From the NCBI RefSeq assembly GCF_013368755.1, contig NC_049561.1:4836001-4900000 (forward strand): 64,000 nt of DNA, given 5' to 3'. The notes beneath the pieces were generated by a model that made no database searches, was not told where the DNA came from, and was given only the letters and a program-made list of their open reading frames with translations. Positions 12,532 to 23,890 of this stretch are shown piece by piece; within the stretch, counting starts at the first letter, position 1; each line of letters begins with the position of its first letter. Position numbers and translations under genes: made by a program. The DNA comes from Talaromyces rugulosus. Lineage: Eukaryota > Ascomycota > Eurotiomycetes > Eurotiales > Trichocomaceae.

Positions 12532-13357
12532 TTAAAACAAAAATATGCCCATAATTAACACAACCAACCACAATCCCACCATCCCTCTTCCATACAAAAA
12601 AGCAGCATGAGCAGCAGCAACACCACTCGAAACCGCCGGATCAACATTCTCCTCAAAATACTGATCCCGATCACCCACGACATTCCCTGGTGGCCAATAC
12701 TCACACACAAAAAACCATCCAAACGCTTCTTTGCCATTGGCACGAAAACTGTCGTCGTATTTCGAGCAGTTTGCAACAGCGCACCCAACTTGCGTAGTCG
12801 CCTTCCACACGAGTTGCGTGAAATGGCCCGTTGATTCACTGAATCCTGTGGGCTTGGAGTAATCGTAGTCTTTGCTTTCCCTCGCCCAGGCGGCGATTGC
12901 GTTGGTGGTGTTGGTGAAGCCTTCGGCGAGGTTTTCGCCGTTGGGACCGCCCTATACATATACATTAGACCATGTTGGGTTTTCTTTTTTTAAGAAAAAA
13001 AATTGGGTAGGGAAGGGGGAATACAGAGTGTTTCCAGAGACATCGATCCGCCCAGTTCTGCGCGTACACGGCGAGGGTATTGTTCCATGTCAAGGCGCTG
13101 GCGTTGTGTTGCTGACGGTATGAGTTTGTTTGATTGAGAGAGTCATTCTGGAGCTGCGTCGAGTTGGTATACGACGACGACGAGGACGAAGACGAGGAAG
13201 ATGATGACGAGATGGTTGCAGTTGCATGTGTTGGTTGAGCTGTGACGGTGACAGTGACAACAGAGGTAAAGGTATCTCGTGTATCTACATTTAGAACAGC
13301 GCTGCAGACTGCATGAATCAGACAAAAATGCAGAATTAGCAGGGAGAGTATGTTCAT
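12532..13357 (-). CDS. Secreted CAP-superfamily (PR-1/SCP-like) protein with Ser/Thr linker
   Basis: Extracellular or cell-wall protein of the CAP family (yeast Pry proteins bind sterols and lipids; the activity here is unknown). A signal peptide starts at MNILSLLILHFCLIHAVCS. A Thr/Ser-rich stalk with a polyserine run follows, then the CAP fold: HNASALTWNNTLAVYAQNWA, a short intron (donor GTATTC at about 13025, acceptor ATAG at about 12952), GGPNGENLAEGFTN, the CAP signature HFTQLVWKATTQVGCAV and FVCEYWPPGNVVG. A hydrophobic C-terminus (GLWLVVLIMGIFLF) after an Ala-rich spacer suggests a GPI anchor signal or membrane tail. The gene converges tail-to-tail on RSA4, with 56 bases between them. 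Confidence 0.88.
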
Positions 13358-13796
13358 TTTGTTTTTGATTGCTTGCTTACAGGCCTTCAAGGTCAAATAT
13401 CTCTACCATTTTAGTACGTATATATTGTAAATTTATTCCGATGTCATTCGAAGTCGAGACAACAATGAAACAACATCTTAACAAAAATAGCTAGTCAGCC
13501 AATCCGATTTCATCAAACCCAAAAATAAACCTTGTTTCCAAACAATACATTTTAAATTAACCGCATCCAACCGTTCTTTTGTCGAGTAGGATTACGATTA
13601 AAATGATTGGCCCAGCGGAGTCCGGCTGGTGTCTCAGTACGCGCCGGAGTGGAGTCTGAAGAAACCAAAGCTTAAAATAGATGTGAACAACAGTAAGTAG
13701 TTTTCATCATTCATTGGTCTACGTATCTGATATCTACATATATCTAACTAACGATAACGAGCTGTCCAAAGGCTCAAATATGTACACGCCAGTCTC
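13358..13796. other. Intergenic region between CAP gene and recyclin
   Basis: AT-rich stretch with no supportable ORF. It contains the CAP gene promoter and the 3' end of the recyclin gene. Confidence 0.55.
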
Positions 13797-16543
13797 TTAC
13801 ATCACATTACAACCCACGCCATACATGGCCCGCTCGACATCGCGTCGGATCTGGAACCAATCTGCTCTTCGTTCGGCAAACTCGTATACTTCCTCTGCAC
13901 GGAAAATGCCCTGGAAGCGGTCGTTGTCTGCGATGACAGTTGCCAGCTCCTTGGCATCGGATGGGGCAACTAGGTAGATTTGCGAGAGTTCGCGTAGGGC
14001 TTTAAAGTAGAGCAGCAGCTCGTTGTTCTTCAGCGTCTGGACGTATTTGAAGTAGTGATTCATATCACTGTTTTGATTAGCATGTATACGTTCATTAGTC
14101 TTCCAAAAAGTCATACCTTATTAACTTCAAAGACCCATCCACGCTGATGCGCTGTCGTTTGAGATGCTTGCAGATCGCTCCGAATAACCTCAGCCCGACC
14201 TCCTGGTTAAAAACATCCAGCGTGCTCTTGTCGGTGCTGCCCACTAGCATGGAGATATGCGATGAAACTACGTCAACAACCGCCACCGCTGCCGCACTAA
14301 CGCCTATGTCAGGCGTCTGCGTGGTTGAATCAATGCCGGCGTCAGGGTGGAAATCAGTCGTCAATTGCCGTGTCGCCAGAATATAGTCAACCTCCTCCAT
14401 GAGTACATCGATTCCCTTGTTCAGGCCAGAAGCCACGCGCTCATCCAGCATTTGCTCGAATCTTTTCTTCCCCTTCGCAGCCGGGTCAAGGAAGTCGCTT
14501 CTATCGACGAGCTTCGCTGCAATAAGCTCCTGCTCATAAAAGACATCCATCATTTGTAAAATAAGGTCTCCGACATTAACAAGTTCAAGAAACGTCACAA
14601 GTGGCTCCACGCCACCCTTTTCGCGTTCGCCTTGCTCGCGTGGTCGGTAATTGGATAGGTGGTCAACAGCTTTGTCGAATCCTGTAATGACATGTCGGTG
14701 TCCTAGAATTGTAAGCAATGATATGAAAATACTTTCGCATTGCTGTTTCGTAGCCTTGCCCCAGGCACCGCCTAGTTTTAAAAACTGTATAGCGCGTTCG
14801 AGACTGGTTTTTGCCGCTTGAACCAAGCCCAAAGCCACCTCGATACTAAAAAGAGACTTGATACCCTCCAATTTCGTATTCATTAATGCCGCCTTTGCGG
14901 CCAACTCGTCAGTAGGAGCCTCTGTGAGAGGCGTAGGCACGGGAGGAGCCACCGTCGAAAATCGGGCTGTGCTCTTGTTGTGCGCTGCATTTTTGTTCTT
15001 TGCGTCTTCGTCTTCTGCCCCTTGCTGGGGCTTGCTGGAGAATGATGGCAGAGGAAGAATCATGACTGGCATCATAACCACTTTCCTAAAAGAAGTCAAA
15101 AAGTCTTTCTTGTCTGCCTGTCGATTGACATTAGACATGAGGAACGATTCGGTGGATGCCGCCTGTTCTGACAACTGTCTATCCCAATCGCCAACCGTTG
15201 CATCACAGCCTTTGCGGAAGAAATCGAGTTCCTCTGCTAGATACAGATCTAAATGGGGTTCGTATATCTGTTCGAGGATACGTGTGGTACTATCTTGCCT
15301 TTCCTCTTCTGACTTTCGAGGTATTCTCAAGTCAGACATGAACTTTAAGCATTGAGCAAACGTGCCAGACACCGCCTTTAAATAGCCTTCGAGGTTGGTT
15401 CGATGCAGCTCGTCGAATAGGTTTGTGAAAAAAGGCGCCAGCACATCGCGGCATGTTTTCTCTAAAAACGGGGAGAAAACGTCGAGGGATTGTGGGAACG
15501 CACGATCTATAGTGGCAATCTCTTCGTTATAGGCAACTCCAAATCGTGTGAAAAATGCTTGCGTATGCTCTAGCTTCACGTCTCCTGCAGCGGAATCGAT
15601 ACAATCAATCACACTGCCAAACTGAGACCGACCGGTCTCAACTTTGTTGTGATTCAGGAAAAAGTCAATGGCGGAATGGCCGCCATTGAGATTCCACAAC
15701 ACATGGGCATATTTGCGCATGTGCCCGTCAATATTATCCGCTTCGTATCCGCTTCGTAACTCCCCTATGGCGGCGGTCTCAAATAGTTGAACTGCGTCCT
15801 CGAGACATACTTCACGCTCAGCGGAGCCGCGAGATATATCAGTCTTTGCAAACTTGAGAAGCTGGGCAAGCATCTTAGCTTGGTTCTCTGGATCGGTGTA
15901 TCGCTGAAAGATCAAATTGTTGGTAGAGCCACCGTTTTTTATGATATCGTTATATAACGGTGCCAGAACGGCGTGGACTTTGCCATATTCCTGCCGAGCA
16001 GTCCCACGTATTGATTTGACTTGCTTCAATATATCCATGCCCTGTTCGCGAGCAGCACTCCCCGTCTTCTCGCCGGACGATACGGATATAGGATCGAAGC
16101 CATCGGCAGTTGACAATTTGCGAGCGCTTGATCGCCTTCTCGTGGGGTTCGCGACGGGAATATCCTGTTTCCATTGTGATTGATAGATGGTGTGCCGAGG
16201 GACGGTTTGCTTTTCGGCATGCTTTCTCGCTTCTTCCTCATTCCAACAGCCCATCCGTTGCAGTTGTACCACCCATCGAGAATCGTCATAAACCATATCG
16301 CGCATGCGTTTCGACGTCCGGGCGACACTTATGAGATCGACCGGATCAACATAGTCCAAGGCTTGCGACATTAACTCTGGGTGGCGTTAGCTGGACTGGT
16401 GGTCTCCGAGACGGACGGACGAGCTGTGACATACCCGCAGGCAAAACGGGCAACATGATCTCCATCGAGGCCATTTTGATTGAAGCCAGGATATCCCTCC
16501 GCGGAGGGCCAGCGGCGACTGGGCCTTTTTTCGGCTTCGACAT
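13797..16543 (-). CDS. RCY1: Recyclin-1: F-box plus exocyst Sec10-like protein
   Basis: F-box protein needed in yeast for endocytic recycling and v-SNARE return to the plasma membrane. The start at 16543 gives MSKPKKGPVAAGPPRRDILA. The F-box spans exon 1 and exon 2 (MEIMLPVLPAG, then MSQALDYVDPVDLISVARTS). A short loop and the long all-helical Sec10-related region follow (AFFTRFGVAYNEEIATIDRA, YEPHLDLYLAEELDFFRKGC, GGAWGKATKQQCESIFISLL). The C-terminus lies in a small last exon after an intron near 14065-14115 and ends ERAMYGVGCNVM. The main exon encodes about 750 residues without interruption. Family length is normal. It is divergent from cytochrome c1. Confidence 0.9.
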
Positions 16544-17344
16544 GGTTATTGTGTTACTGGATCAACATGGGCGGAAGTATGCTGGCGAATGTTGCGGCCT
16601 GCCACGGGGGAAACGCTGCTGAGCGGTAGACAAGTCGAGGCCGGTCTTTGTGTGTCATGACAGATATATGCCAGGCCAGTCAGTATCCATGGGTTGGGTG
16701 TCTTGTTGACTAAAGCAAGCGGCGAGGTAGATAGATAGAGGCAGGTGCGATGATGGCAGGTGCAAGGCGGTGGCAGAATCTGGTGATGATGCCTGAATAA
16801 GCTGGCGTCATATCAGTGTACGTATCATGCACTGCACAACCGCCAGGCATTGCAATTGCAGTTGCAGTTGCAATTATTATTGAGAGTACAGGAAGGATCA
16901 TAATAATATTAATGTGTGTTGGCTATGTCAGGAAATAGTAAATGCCTAATAAACTCCATATTGACAGTGGCCCAGCAGCAGCATTAACAGCAGCAACATG
17001 AAAAACTGCAGAGTGCCAATAACCAATTAAACCCCTACTGTAGGTCTTTACATTATTATTTCATATATATAGTCATTTTTACCTACTCATTCATACAAAA
17101 TCCACCATTATCACCCAGAACATTATTGTTCCGTGGTGTTTTCGTGCAGAGCCGCTAGAGGTCTCCGCCGGCCAATCAGCGGCGCGACAATCAGCGAAAG
17201 CAAATTCCATCCACGCCGAAGCTCCGGCTCGACTTCAACTTCACTTCACAGCCATCGATCGGTCCTTCTACCGCTCCTCTCCCCTCCTCCACCACCCTTG
17301 CCTCTGCCATACACCACGGAGGCTCTCGCCTACCATTAGCAGCA
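16544..17344. promoter_or_regulatory. Divergent upstream region of recyclin and cytochrome c1
   Basis: About 800 bases with no gene. It includes a TATA-like TATATATAGTC near 17063 on the cytochrome c1 side, and short GCAATTGCAGTTGCAGTTG repeats near 16850-16875. The CT-rich leader at 17260-17340 precedes the cytochrome c1 ATG. Confidence 0.55.
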
Positions 17345-18641
17345 ATGCTGGCTCGTTCAGTCCTGCGCACCGCGCCCGCGCGGGCCATCGCTCGTCAGGG
17401 CCTCCGTCAGAACTCGGTACGCTGCCACATCCACCCACACCCACTCCAGGCCACCCCAGGCCATTGGAGCCCGGGCGCATGTCCAATGGCTTCTGCTACT
17501 GCCATTGCCTTGTCTCGAGATCGTGTACTGACTGATTACCCAGCGAGCCGCTTCCACGACATCCGGTGCTGCTGAGAATGCCAGCTCTCCCTTCTACCTG
17601 ACCGCGACCGCGACTGCTGCCACCATCGCTTCGATCGGCTCCGCTGCTTGGTACTACCATCTGTACGGCCAGGAGGCCTATGCCATGACCCCTGCCGAGG
17701 AGGGGTACGTTCTCCCCTTCTTTTCTGCATATTCGACATATTCGTTGCTATCGATAGTGCGATGGGGGCTGAGATCGCTGACAATTGCCTGAACAGATTG
17801 CACCCAGCCCAATACCCTTGGGAGCATGCCAAGTGGACCAAGACCTTTGACCACCAAGCGTGAGTATTGTCTTTATTCAAGAGTATTCCAGAAATCGACT
17901 CGTAAGCTAATAAAAATCACCAGTCTCCGCCGTGGTTTCCAGGTTTACCGTGAAGTCTGCGCAAGCTGCCACTCCCTCACCCGTGTCCCTTGGCGTGATT
18001 TCGTCGGTGTCATGCACACCGTCGACGAGATGAAGGTGATGGCCGAAGAAAACGAATACGACACCGAGCCCAACGACGAGGGTGAGATCGAGAAGCGCCC
18101 CGGAAAGCTCTCGGATTACATCCCTGCCCCATACAAGAACGACGAGGCTGCCCGTGCCGCCAACAGTGGTGCCTTACCCCCGGATCTGAGCTTGATCGTC
18201 AAGGCCCGTCACGGTGGCTGCGACTACATCTTCTCCCTCTTGACTGGTTACCCCGATGAGCCCCCTGCTGGTGCCTCGGTCCAGGAAGGATTGAACTTCA
18301 ACCCCTACTTCCCGGGTACCGGTATGTATAATTTTCTTTTTCAACAATATTCTTTAAATATAAGCTAATATTTCATAGGTATCGGTATGGCTCGTGTTCT
18401 CTTTGACGGCCTTGTCGAATACGAAGATGGCACCCCTGCCACCACTTCCCAGATGGCCAAGGACGTTGTCGAGTTCCTCAACTGGGCCGCCGAGCCCGAG
18501 ATGGACGAGCGTAAGAAGATGGGTCTCAAGGCCTTGGCCATTTCGGCCGGTCTTTTCGCCGTCAGTGTCTGGGTCAAGCGGTACAAGTGGGCCGCGATCA
18601 AGTCGAGAAAGATTGTCTACAACCCCCCGGTGCGACGCTAG
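17345..18641 (+). CDS. CYT1: Cytochrome c1, haem subunit of respiratory complex III
   Basis: Transfers electrons from the Rieske protein to cytochrome c at the inner mitochondrial membrane. The N-terminus is an Arg/Ala-rich mitochondrial presequence ([20 protein letters not shown]) followed by a hydrophobic sorting segment ([19 protein letters not shown]). The haem site CASCH sits in [20 protein letters not shown]. The PDLS segment ([18 protein letters not shown]) and the [11 protein letters not shown] region bearing the axial Met follow, then one C-terminal transmembrane helix ([20 protein letters not shown]) with a basic matrix tail ending NPPVRR. Four introns at about 17418-17543, 17706-17796, 17860-17922 and 18323-18379. 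All key residues are present. Confidence 0.96.
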
Positions 18642-18982
18642 AAGAATAACATGCTATTGAGGGATTCCTCACATTGCACAACAATCAACTGTCTTATGTC
18701 AGCTGATATCGATCAGAATCTCTGTATCTGTACGTTAAGATATCTCCTTTTTTTTTTTGAAGTTTTGTTTGAAACAAACGATTTGAAAAAAAAAAGGGAA
18801 CAAGACAAACACCTCTCTTTGCAGGTATACATTGGGTGTGACCTGTACTCGTTGTATACATACTTAAAATAGCTTTACTTGAGGGCTTAGATTTCCTTTG
18901 TCAAATCTTTGATTGTCGATTTACTGCACTTTATTATTTCCTATTCAATTATATTATTTGTCTTAAAACTCTCCGTATTGTA
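18642..18982. other. Intergenic region between convergent genes
   Basis: AT-rich 3' flanks of cytochrome c1 and the GGCT-like gene. No gene seen; poly-T and poly-A runs at 18750-18800. Confidence 0.55.
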
Positions 18983-20017
18983 TCATACATCTCCGATTGT
19001 ACGCTCGCCGTCTCCGAATATCCTGCGAAAGGAGCCATCGTAGTTGTTCCACACGGCTTTGAAGGCTTTTTCTTGGATACTCGCGAGCCATGGGGGCATT
19101 ATACCTCTGTCGTCTGCAAGCACTCGCTGCAAACCCATCAGAGACAAGAGGAGAGGCCCCCATCTCGCCAAAAACAGCGCTTTCCCGATCTTCTGCCTCC
19201 ATGTAGTAATCGTATACGGGCGAATACCCGCCAAAAAGTGCCTATAGTCCTGCGGAAGATCCAGCTCTTGGGCACCATTCATTAACAACTGCATATACCG
19301 CGCCGACGGCTGCGCGTACGAAGGGTCCGGACGCATCCGCGGGTCGTCGTGCGTGTTATCCGGCTTCCAAGGTGAAAGCAATGTTCGCGCTATAAACGGT
19401 GTCGTTGGATTTGTGTCCGGTGTGGGCTGCGACGAGTCGTACTGGTCTGGAAAGGGATAGCATTTGATAGTAATATCGCGATATCCATTTCCTCCTCCCT
19501 CAGTCGCGATTATTTTCGAGTAGTCTTCGAGTGTGACTTCGTAAACGACGCCAATAAGGGGCTTACACCAGCGATCCTTATGGTATTCGTGGTCGTGGGA
19601 TACATCGACGAGGGGGACTTTTTCGTCTTGCAACGACGAGGAGGTTCTTCTTCTGTTGGCAGTTTCGGCGATGCACGCTTCAGCTTCAGCTGTTTCGTCT
19701 CGGTATCTTGCTGTCTCTTTTTCTTCGGCGGTGTTTGTCTCTGAGCGATACCGGCTTCCAGCAAAACAAGGCTCTATGTACGGAATCCCGGCCAGGTCAA
19801 ACGTGAGCTTCAAGTCTGGCACGTACACATTGATCTGCGAGAGCGGATTGATGCCCCGGCGTCCGCGAAACGTCTCCGTCGAGAGATTGGAGCCATAGGC
19901 CAGGTAGAGCACTGTCTTTTGTTGTTGCGCATAATCTTCTTTTTCGGCGTCGGTTGACGCGGACTTTGTAGTCTCGGCGAGTCGCGCGGCCGAGATGCGA
20001 GGAAGACGGCACGCCAT
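18983..20017 (-). CDS. Gamma-glutamylcyclotransferase-like (GGCT/AIG2 fold) protein
   Basis: Single-exon, 344 residues. The GGCT signature YLAYGSNLS lies near residue 38, followed by INPLSQINVYVPDLKLTFDL and GIPYIEPCFAGS. The second half of the fold has LIGVVYEVTLEDYSKIIATE, where the Glu is the likely catalytic acid, and GGGNGYRDI. A charged Glu/Thr/Arg-rich insertion (about residues 95-135) splits the fold. A helical C-terminal extension is longer than in small bacterial GGCTs but usual in fungal members. Related enzymes release 5-oxoproline from gamma-glutamyl compounds; the substrate here is unknown. The minimal ATG at 20017 gives MACRLPRISAARLAE, a possible mitochondrial presequence. Confidence 0.85.
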   Translation of the reverse strand: MACRLPRISAARLAETTKSASTDAEKEDYAQQQKTVLYLAYGSNLSTETFRGRRGINPLSQINVYVPDLKLTFDLAGIPYIEPCFAGSRYRSETNTAEEKETARYRDETAEAEACIAETANRRRTSSSLQDEKVPLVDVSHDHEYHKDRWCKPLIGVVYEVTLEDYSKIIATEGGGNGYRDITIKCYPFPDQYDSSQPTPDTNPTTPFIARTLLSPWKPDNTHDDPRMRPDPSYAQPSARYMQLLMNGAQELDLPQDYRHFLAGIRPYTITTWRQKIGKALFLARWGPLLLSLMGLQRVLADDRGIMPPWLASIQEKAFKAVWNNYDGSFRRIFGDGERTIGDV

Positions 20018-20709
20018 TTTTTTTATTTTTTTTTGTTAGATATTATTTGCAGGGAATAATAATAATAATGGTGCAAACACAGGCATCAAATGGCGTGATC
20101 TCGTTATTTATATAATAATAGTAAATATCATTAATGGTCACACCGACTCCTGCAGGATATTTATGCCCGGTCAGCAAATCGGCTGTCGTCGCTGCTGCCC
20201 GGATCTCGGCCGTTTTGGTGCGTATAATAACTCGGTTATATTGGGATTATCCATCAGGTTTCATTTTGCAAAAATTCTAATTGGTATCAGACTGGTGTCT
20301 TTAAATGCTAATTTGAAATTACATGTATATATCTCACTCAGACGAATTTCTTAGAAATGACGTCAATATTAATTTTAACTATATATATTTTGTACATGTT
20401 TAGTGATCCACTTGAAAGTTGAAATATTCAATATTGGATGTTTTCAAGAACTGCCCAAATTTGAGTTGACATACATAAATCCATTGGAATATTAACTGGT
20501 CAGCGAGTTAATTGACAGAAATCCCTCCTTCAAGTCAGGACTGACATGTATTCTATGTGAGAAACAACCGGGGTCATCATGATAGACCCAGCTGAAAATA
20601 GAAATTTATTAACAATGGTCAACAAAACACTGAAATAGCAAAAGTATTTAATATTCTGTGGAACATACGATATTGAAAGTACTTAGGTAAAAAACAAGAC
20701 TTCCGTATT
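20018..20709. other. AT-rich intergenic region
   Basis: No supportable gene. Contains AATAAT-type simple repeats near 20055-20130. It marks the change from housekeeping to decayed accessory genes. Confidence 0.5.
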
Positions 20710-23382
20710 TTACATCATATCATGAGAAAAGCTGGTCTTCGCCAGAGCACATTCTCTCCACCACCAAACAGCAGACATGGTAGCGCCAGGCCCAATGATG
20801 GCATGTCCCAAAGCGATAAGTGCCGATACTCTCCTGACATTGGCATTTGTACGACCAACTCGTTTCAAATCCCACACAGCCATAACAAGCCAACCGTATG
20901 TGGCGATATAAAAACCCCAAAAGTCCACCATAAACACAGATCTAAGCCCTTCTCCGAACGGTTTTGCCTACGCAGAAAAATCGGGCCAAAACATAGATGC
21001 TAGACTCAGGCCAGGAGACAACGCGATTTTAGAAAGATAGTAGACATGGAGAGCTACACCCAGTGCACCAGTGATAACGTAGAGTTTCTTGAGTTCTGGG
21101 AGATCCGGGAACGTCTGCTTCGCTGTCCGAGGGGTGTGTGGAATGTCATGCGTTTTTCTGTAACAGTAACCTAAAATGCTGCAGAATAACGGAACTGACA
21201 TTGGAGAGACCTGCCACAAAGATTCAAAATTCTGGATTGTGTATAGACTACTCCACGGGATGAACATAAGAATTGTAGGAAGCGTATAGCCAATGTTGAC
21301 GGCCCATTTCAGAGAGATAGCGAATTCAGGCCGAACCTCGCGATTGAGTGGCTATGTTTCTGGTTCCGAAATGAATATATATATGGCATAGTATATCGGC
21401 ATGCAAATCCCAACACCAATCCATTGGACAAATGCAATCCAAATCGTGATTCTGAAAAGGTTAGCTACATGACATAAAGACGGAGTGCTGAAAACCTACA
21501 GTGATATCGGTGTTAGCATGTTGCGTTTTCGGAATGCCTCTACACACCATACTGTTATACGCTGAACAAACATTCCTAGAAAGTACATTTGCAAAAGTCC
21601 CAAATTTGGATCCCAGTTATTCACGCCAGGCATATGTGCAGCTGTCAAGAACACAAGGTAGTCATCAATAAATTTTATTCCAATATACTTGCGTTTCAAG
21701 GGAAAGTCCAGATCGTAAGAGAACTTTCCGGTGGTTAAGATGCCTTCTAAATGGCTCCCGAGTCCATACTGACCGGTGCCGTAATGGACCAAACCAGCAA
21801 TCGCCAAGTAGAATGCAATAAAGTACCACTTTTTCGAGCCCCGAGGCACTGGGATACTCAGAAGCTCATCTTTGTAAGGCACTAGTCGTGGAACCGGAGG
21901 CAATTTAGGGCTGTCCAGCTTCTCAGCGAGCGGCATATTGCGGGAGAAACTGAAGGTTACATCTTCACTGTCGATTCGCGGGAGGAGATGAAATGCTACA
22001 AGTTCATGTAAACGTGTGTCAAGTAGTTCAGCCCGCTGTTGCTCATGTGACTGTTCCTTGAGAGAATCCGTTCTTGTCTGATGGATCTTTTGGGTTTCGG
22101 CAAATACATCCTCGATCTGTTCCAAGGTAGGTTTGTCATCTTTCGACTTTGCAAGTGCCCTTCGGAGGGCGTTGACCAGAGTAGCTGCTGATTCGATATA
22201 GGCATTACTATCTTGACCTATAATTGGATGGAACTGTATATTTGTCAATACAAAAATTTTTTTTTGGTATAGTTATCAGTTATGTCGTGCTTACCTTGTG
22301 GGCAGCATCTCTAATTGTGATGATCTGCTTGTAGTACCACTTCTTGAAAATGTATTCTTCTAAAGGAACTATTCTTGACGATATTTTCCTGGCCACAAGG
22401 TCCTTGAATTTTATAGTTGGAGTGATGTTATCATTTTCTTTTTGAGCAAACATCAGCCTCTCGTCTTCCTTTATATAAGTGGGGATATCACTACCGTATA
22501 CTCTTCGTGCCAGTTTAAAGAAATAGAACCAATATACACAGCCACCTAGACCACCCACAATAATATAGCACTGGTGTTTCTTTAACACAGAATTCGATGA
22601 GCCAGGCTCAATTCCACAGGGTTCTGAAATTCCAAAGATGCATCCAAAATCACAAGGGACAGCTAAAAGCAGACAAAAGAGAAAAGAAGTTAGTTAAAAA
22701 CCGTTAAAAGAAGGCCAGCCTAAAATCCACCAGAATGTTCAGTGGGTGGAATCCACCCGGGTGACTGCTCATTCGCAATCCTCCACATCTCCTCTCTAAC
22801 AGTGCTATGAATACCGTCCGCAGCAACTAGGATATCACCTGCGAAGAAAGAACCGTCCGAAGTCTGAACAAGCACGCTATTATTAGAAATTTCAACCTTC
22901 TGAACGTGTTTCTTGGTAAGGATCTTTTTCTTATCTTTGATATTGTCGTATAGTATTTGAAGCACCATCTGGCGACCCAAAAAGGTAATCGGGTAGCCAT
23001 GTCTAGATGACAGTTAAGATTGAATTTTGTATAAAAGTATCATACTACAATCGCACCTCTCATTCATAGAATGGTTCATTCCTCGAAACTCTCGTATCAC
23101 ATCGCCTGAGTCGTCACGAAGATAAAACGACTCCAAAGGAGGACACAGATCTACAGTTTTCTGGAACAAACCGAGTTGGTCAAATATCCTGTTTCCATGT
23201 GGCAATAAACCGATACTTGCACCGACTTGGGGAGCAATGTCGGGATATGCTTCGAGAACGACAAAATCGATGTCGTGTAGTTGCAGCATGTTGGCTAATG
23301 TTAGTCTAGTAATGCTGCCGCCTCCAATAACAACTTTGAAACTGTCCTTGGAAGGCACTTTGGAATACGCTTCTGTTATCAT
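20710..23382 (-). pseudogene. Broken FAD-dependent monooxygenase fused to polytopic membrane domain (PaxM-like plus cyclase-like)
   Basis: The N-terminal half is a group A flavoprotein monooxygenase of the PaxM-like fungal type: FKVVIGGGSITRLTLANMLQ (degenerate Rossmann site), LGLFQKTVDLCPPLESFYLR, GDILVAADGIHSTVREEMWR (DG motif) and ITIRDAAHKFHPIIGQDSNA. It joins in one transcription unit to a C-terminal multi-pass membrane domain (KKWYFIAFYLAIAGLVHYGT, DDYLVFLTAAHMPGVNNWDP, VFMVDFWGFYIATYGWLVMA). Introns at about 23058-23005, 22730-22645, 22296-22235 and 21507-21460 splice in frame. In the last exon two in-frame TAG codons interrupt conserved-looking sequence: after ISEPET (about 21353) and after WPDFSA (about 20968). 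The frame continues open past both to a stop at 20710. The third glycine of GxGxxG and the Gly of the usual GD motif are also replaced (by R in both cases). I judge it non-functional. Confidence 0.8.
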
Positions 23383-23890
23383 TTACTATTGTTTTAAGGT
23401 TGAAAAAAAATCAATAAAGGATTATAAAAGAGAAGAAGAGGAAGAAGAAATTTATATCCTCGGTCTTACATATGTGAGCAAGCACACTAATGAATATGGT
23501 CTGATTTCCGAATATGCATGTAACCTCAAATTAAATAGTATATATGTAGCATCACTTCCTATAATTGGGCAGACATGCTCTCTGCAAAGAAATGCATGAG
23601 GCATGGGATATAGCTTCGGCAAACAGGGAAGCCAGTGGAACCGAGCCTATCGGCGAGTAGCTTCATCCTCGCGACTGTTAAAATAATGACATTAAATAAA
23701 TTAGTCCTCTACTAGTTGGTAATGTAGCTCACCGGATTTTATTTGTGCCACCGGTAGTCCGGGTTAGATCTCATGTCACCCATGTCATCCATGTCACTAG
23801 GGCCATCAACCCTCTTTTCTAGTACATCCTGGTTTTTCTTTTTTTTTTTTTTTTAAAGATCGCGGCCTAGAGCGTTCCCACATAGCCAAA
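23383..23890. other. AT-rich intergenic region between two pseudogenes
   Basis: Holds the promoter side of the broken monooxygenase and a poly-T tract near 23836-23855. No supportable gene. Confidence 0.5.
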
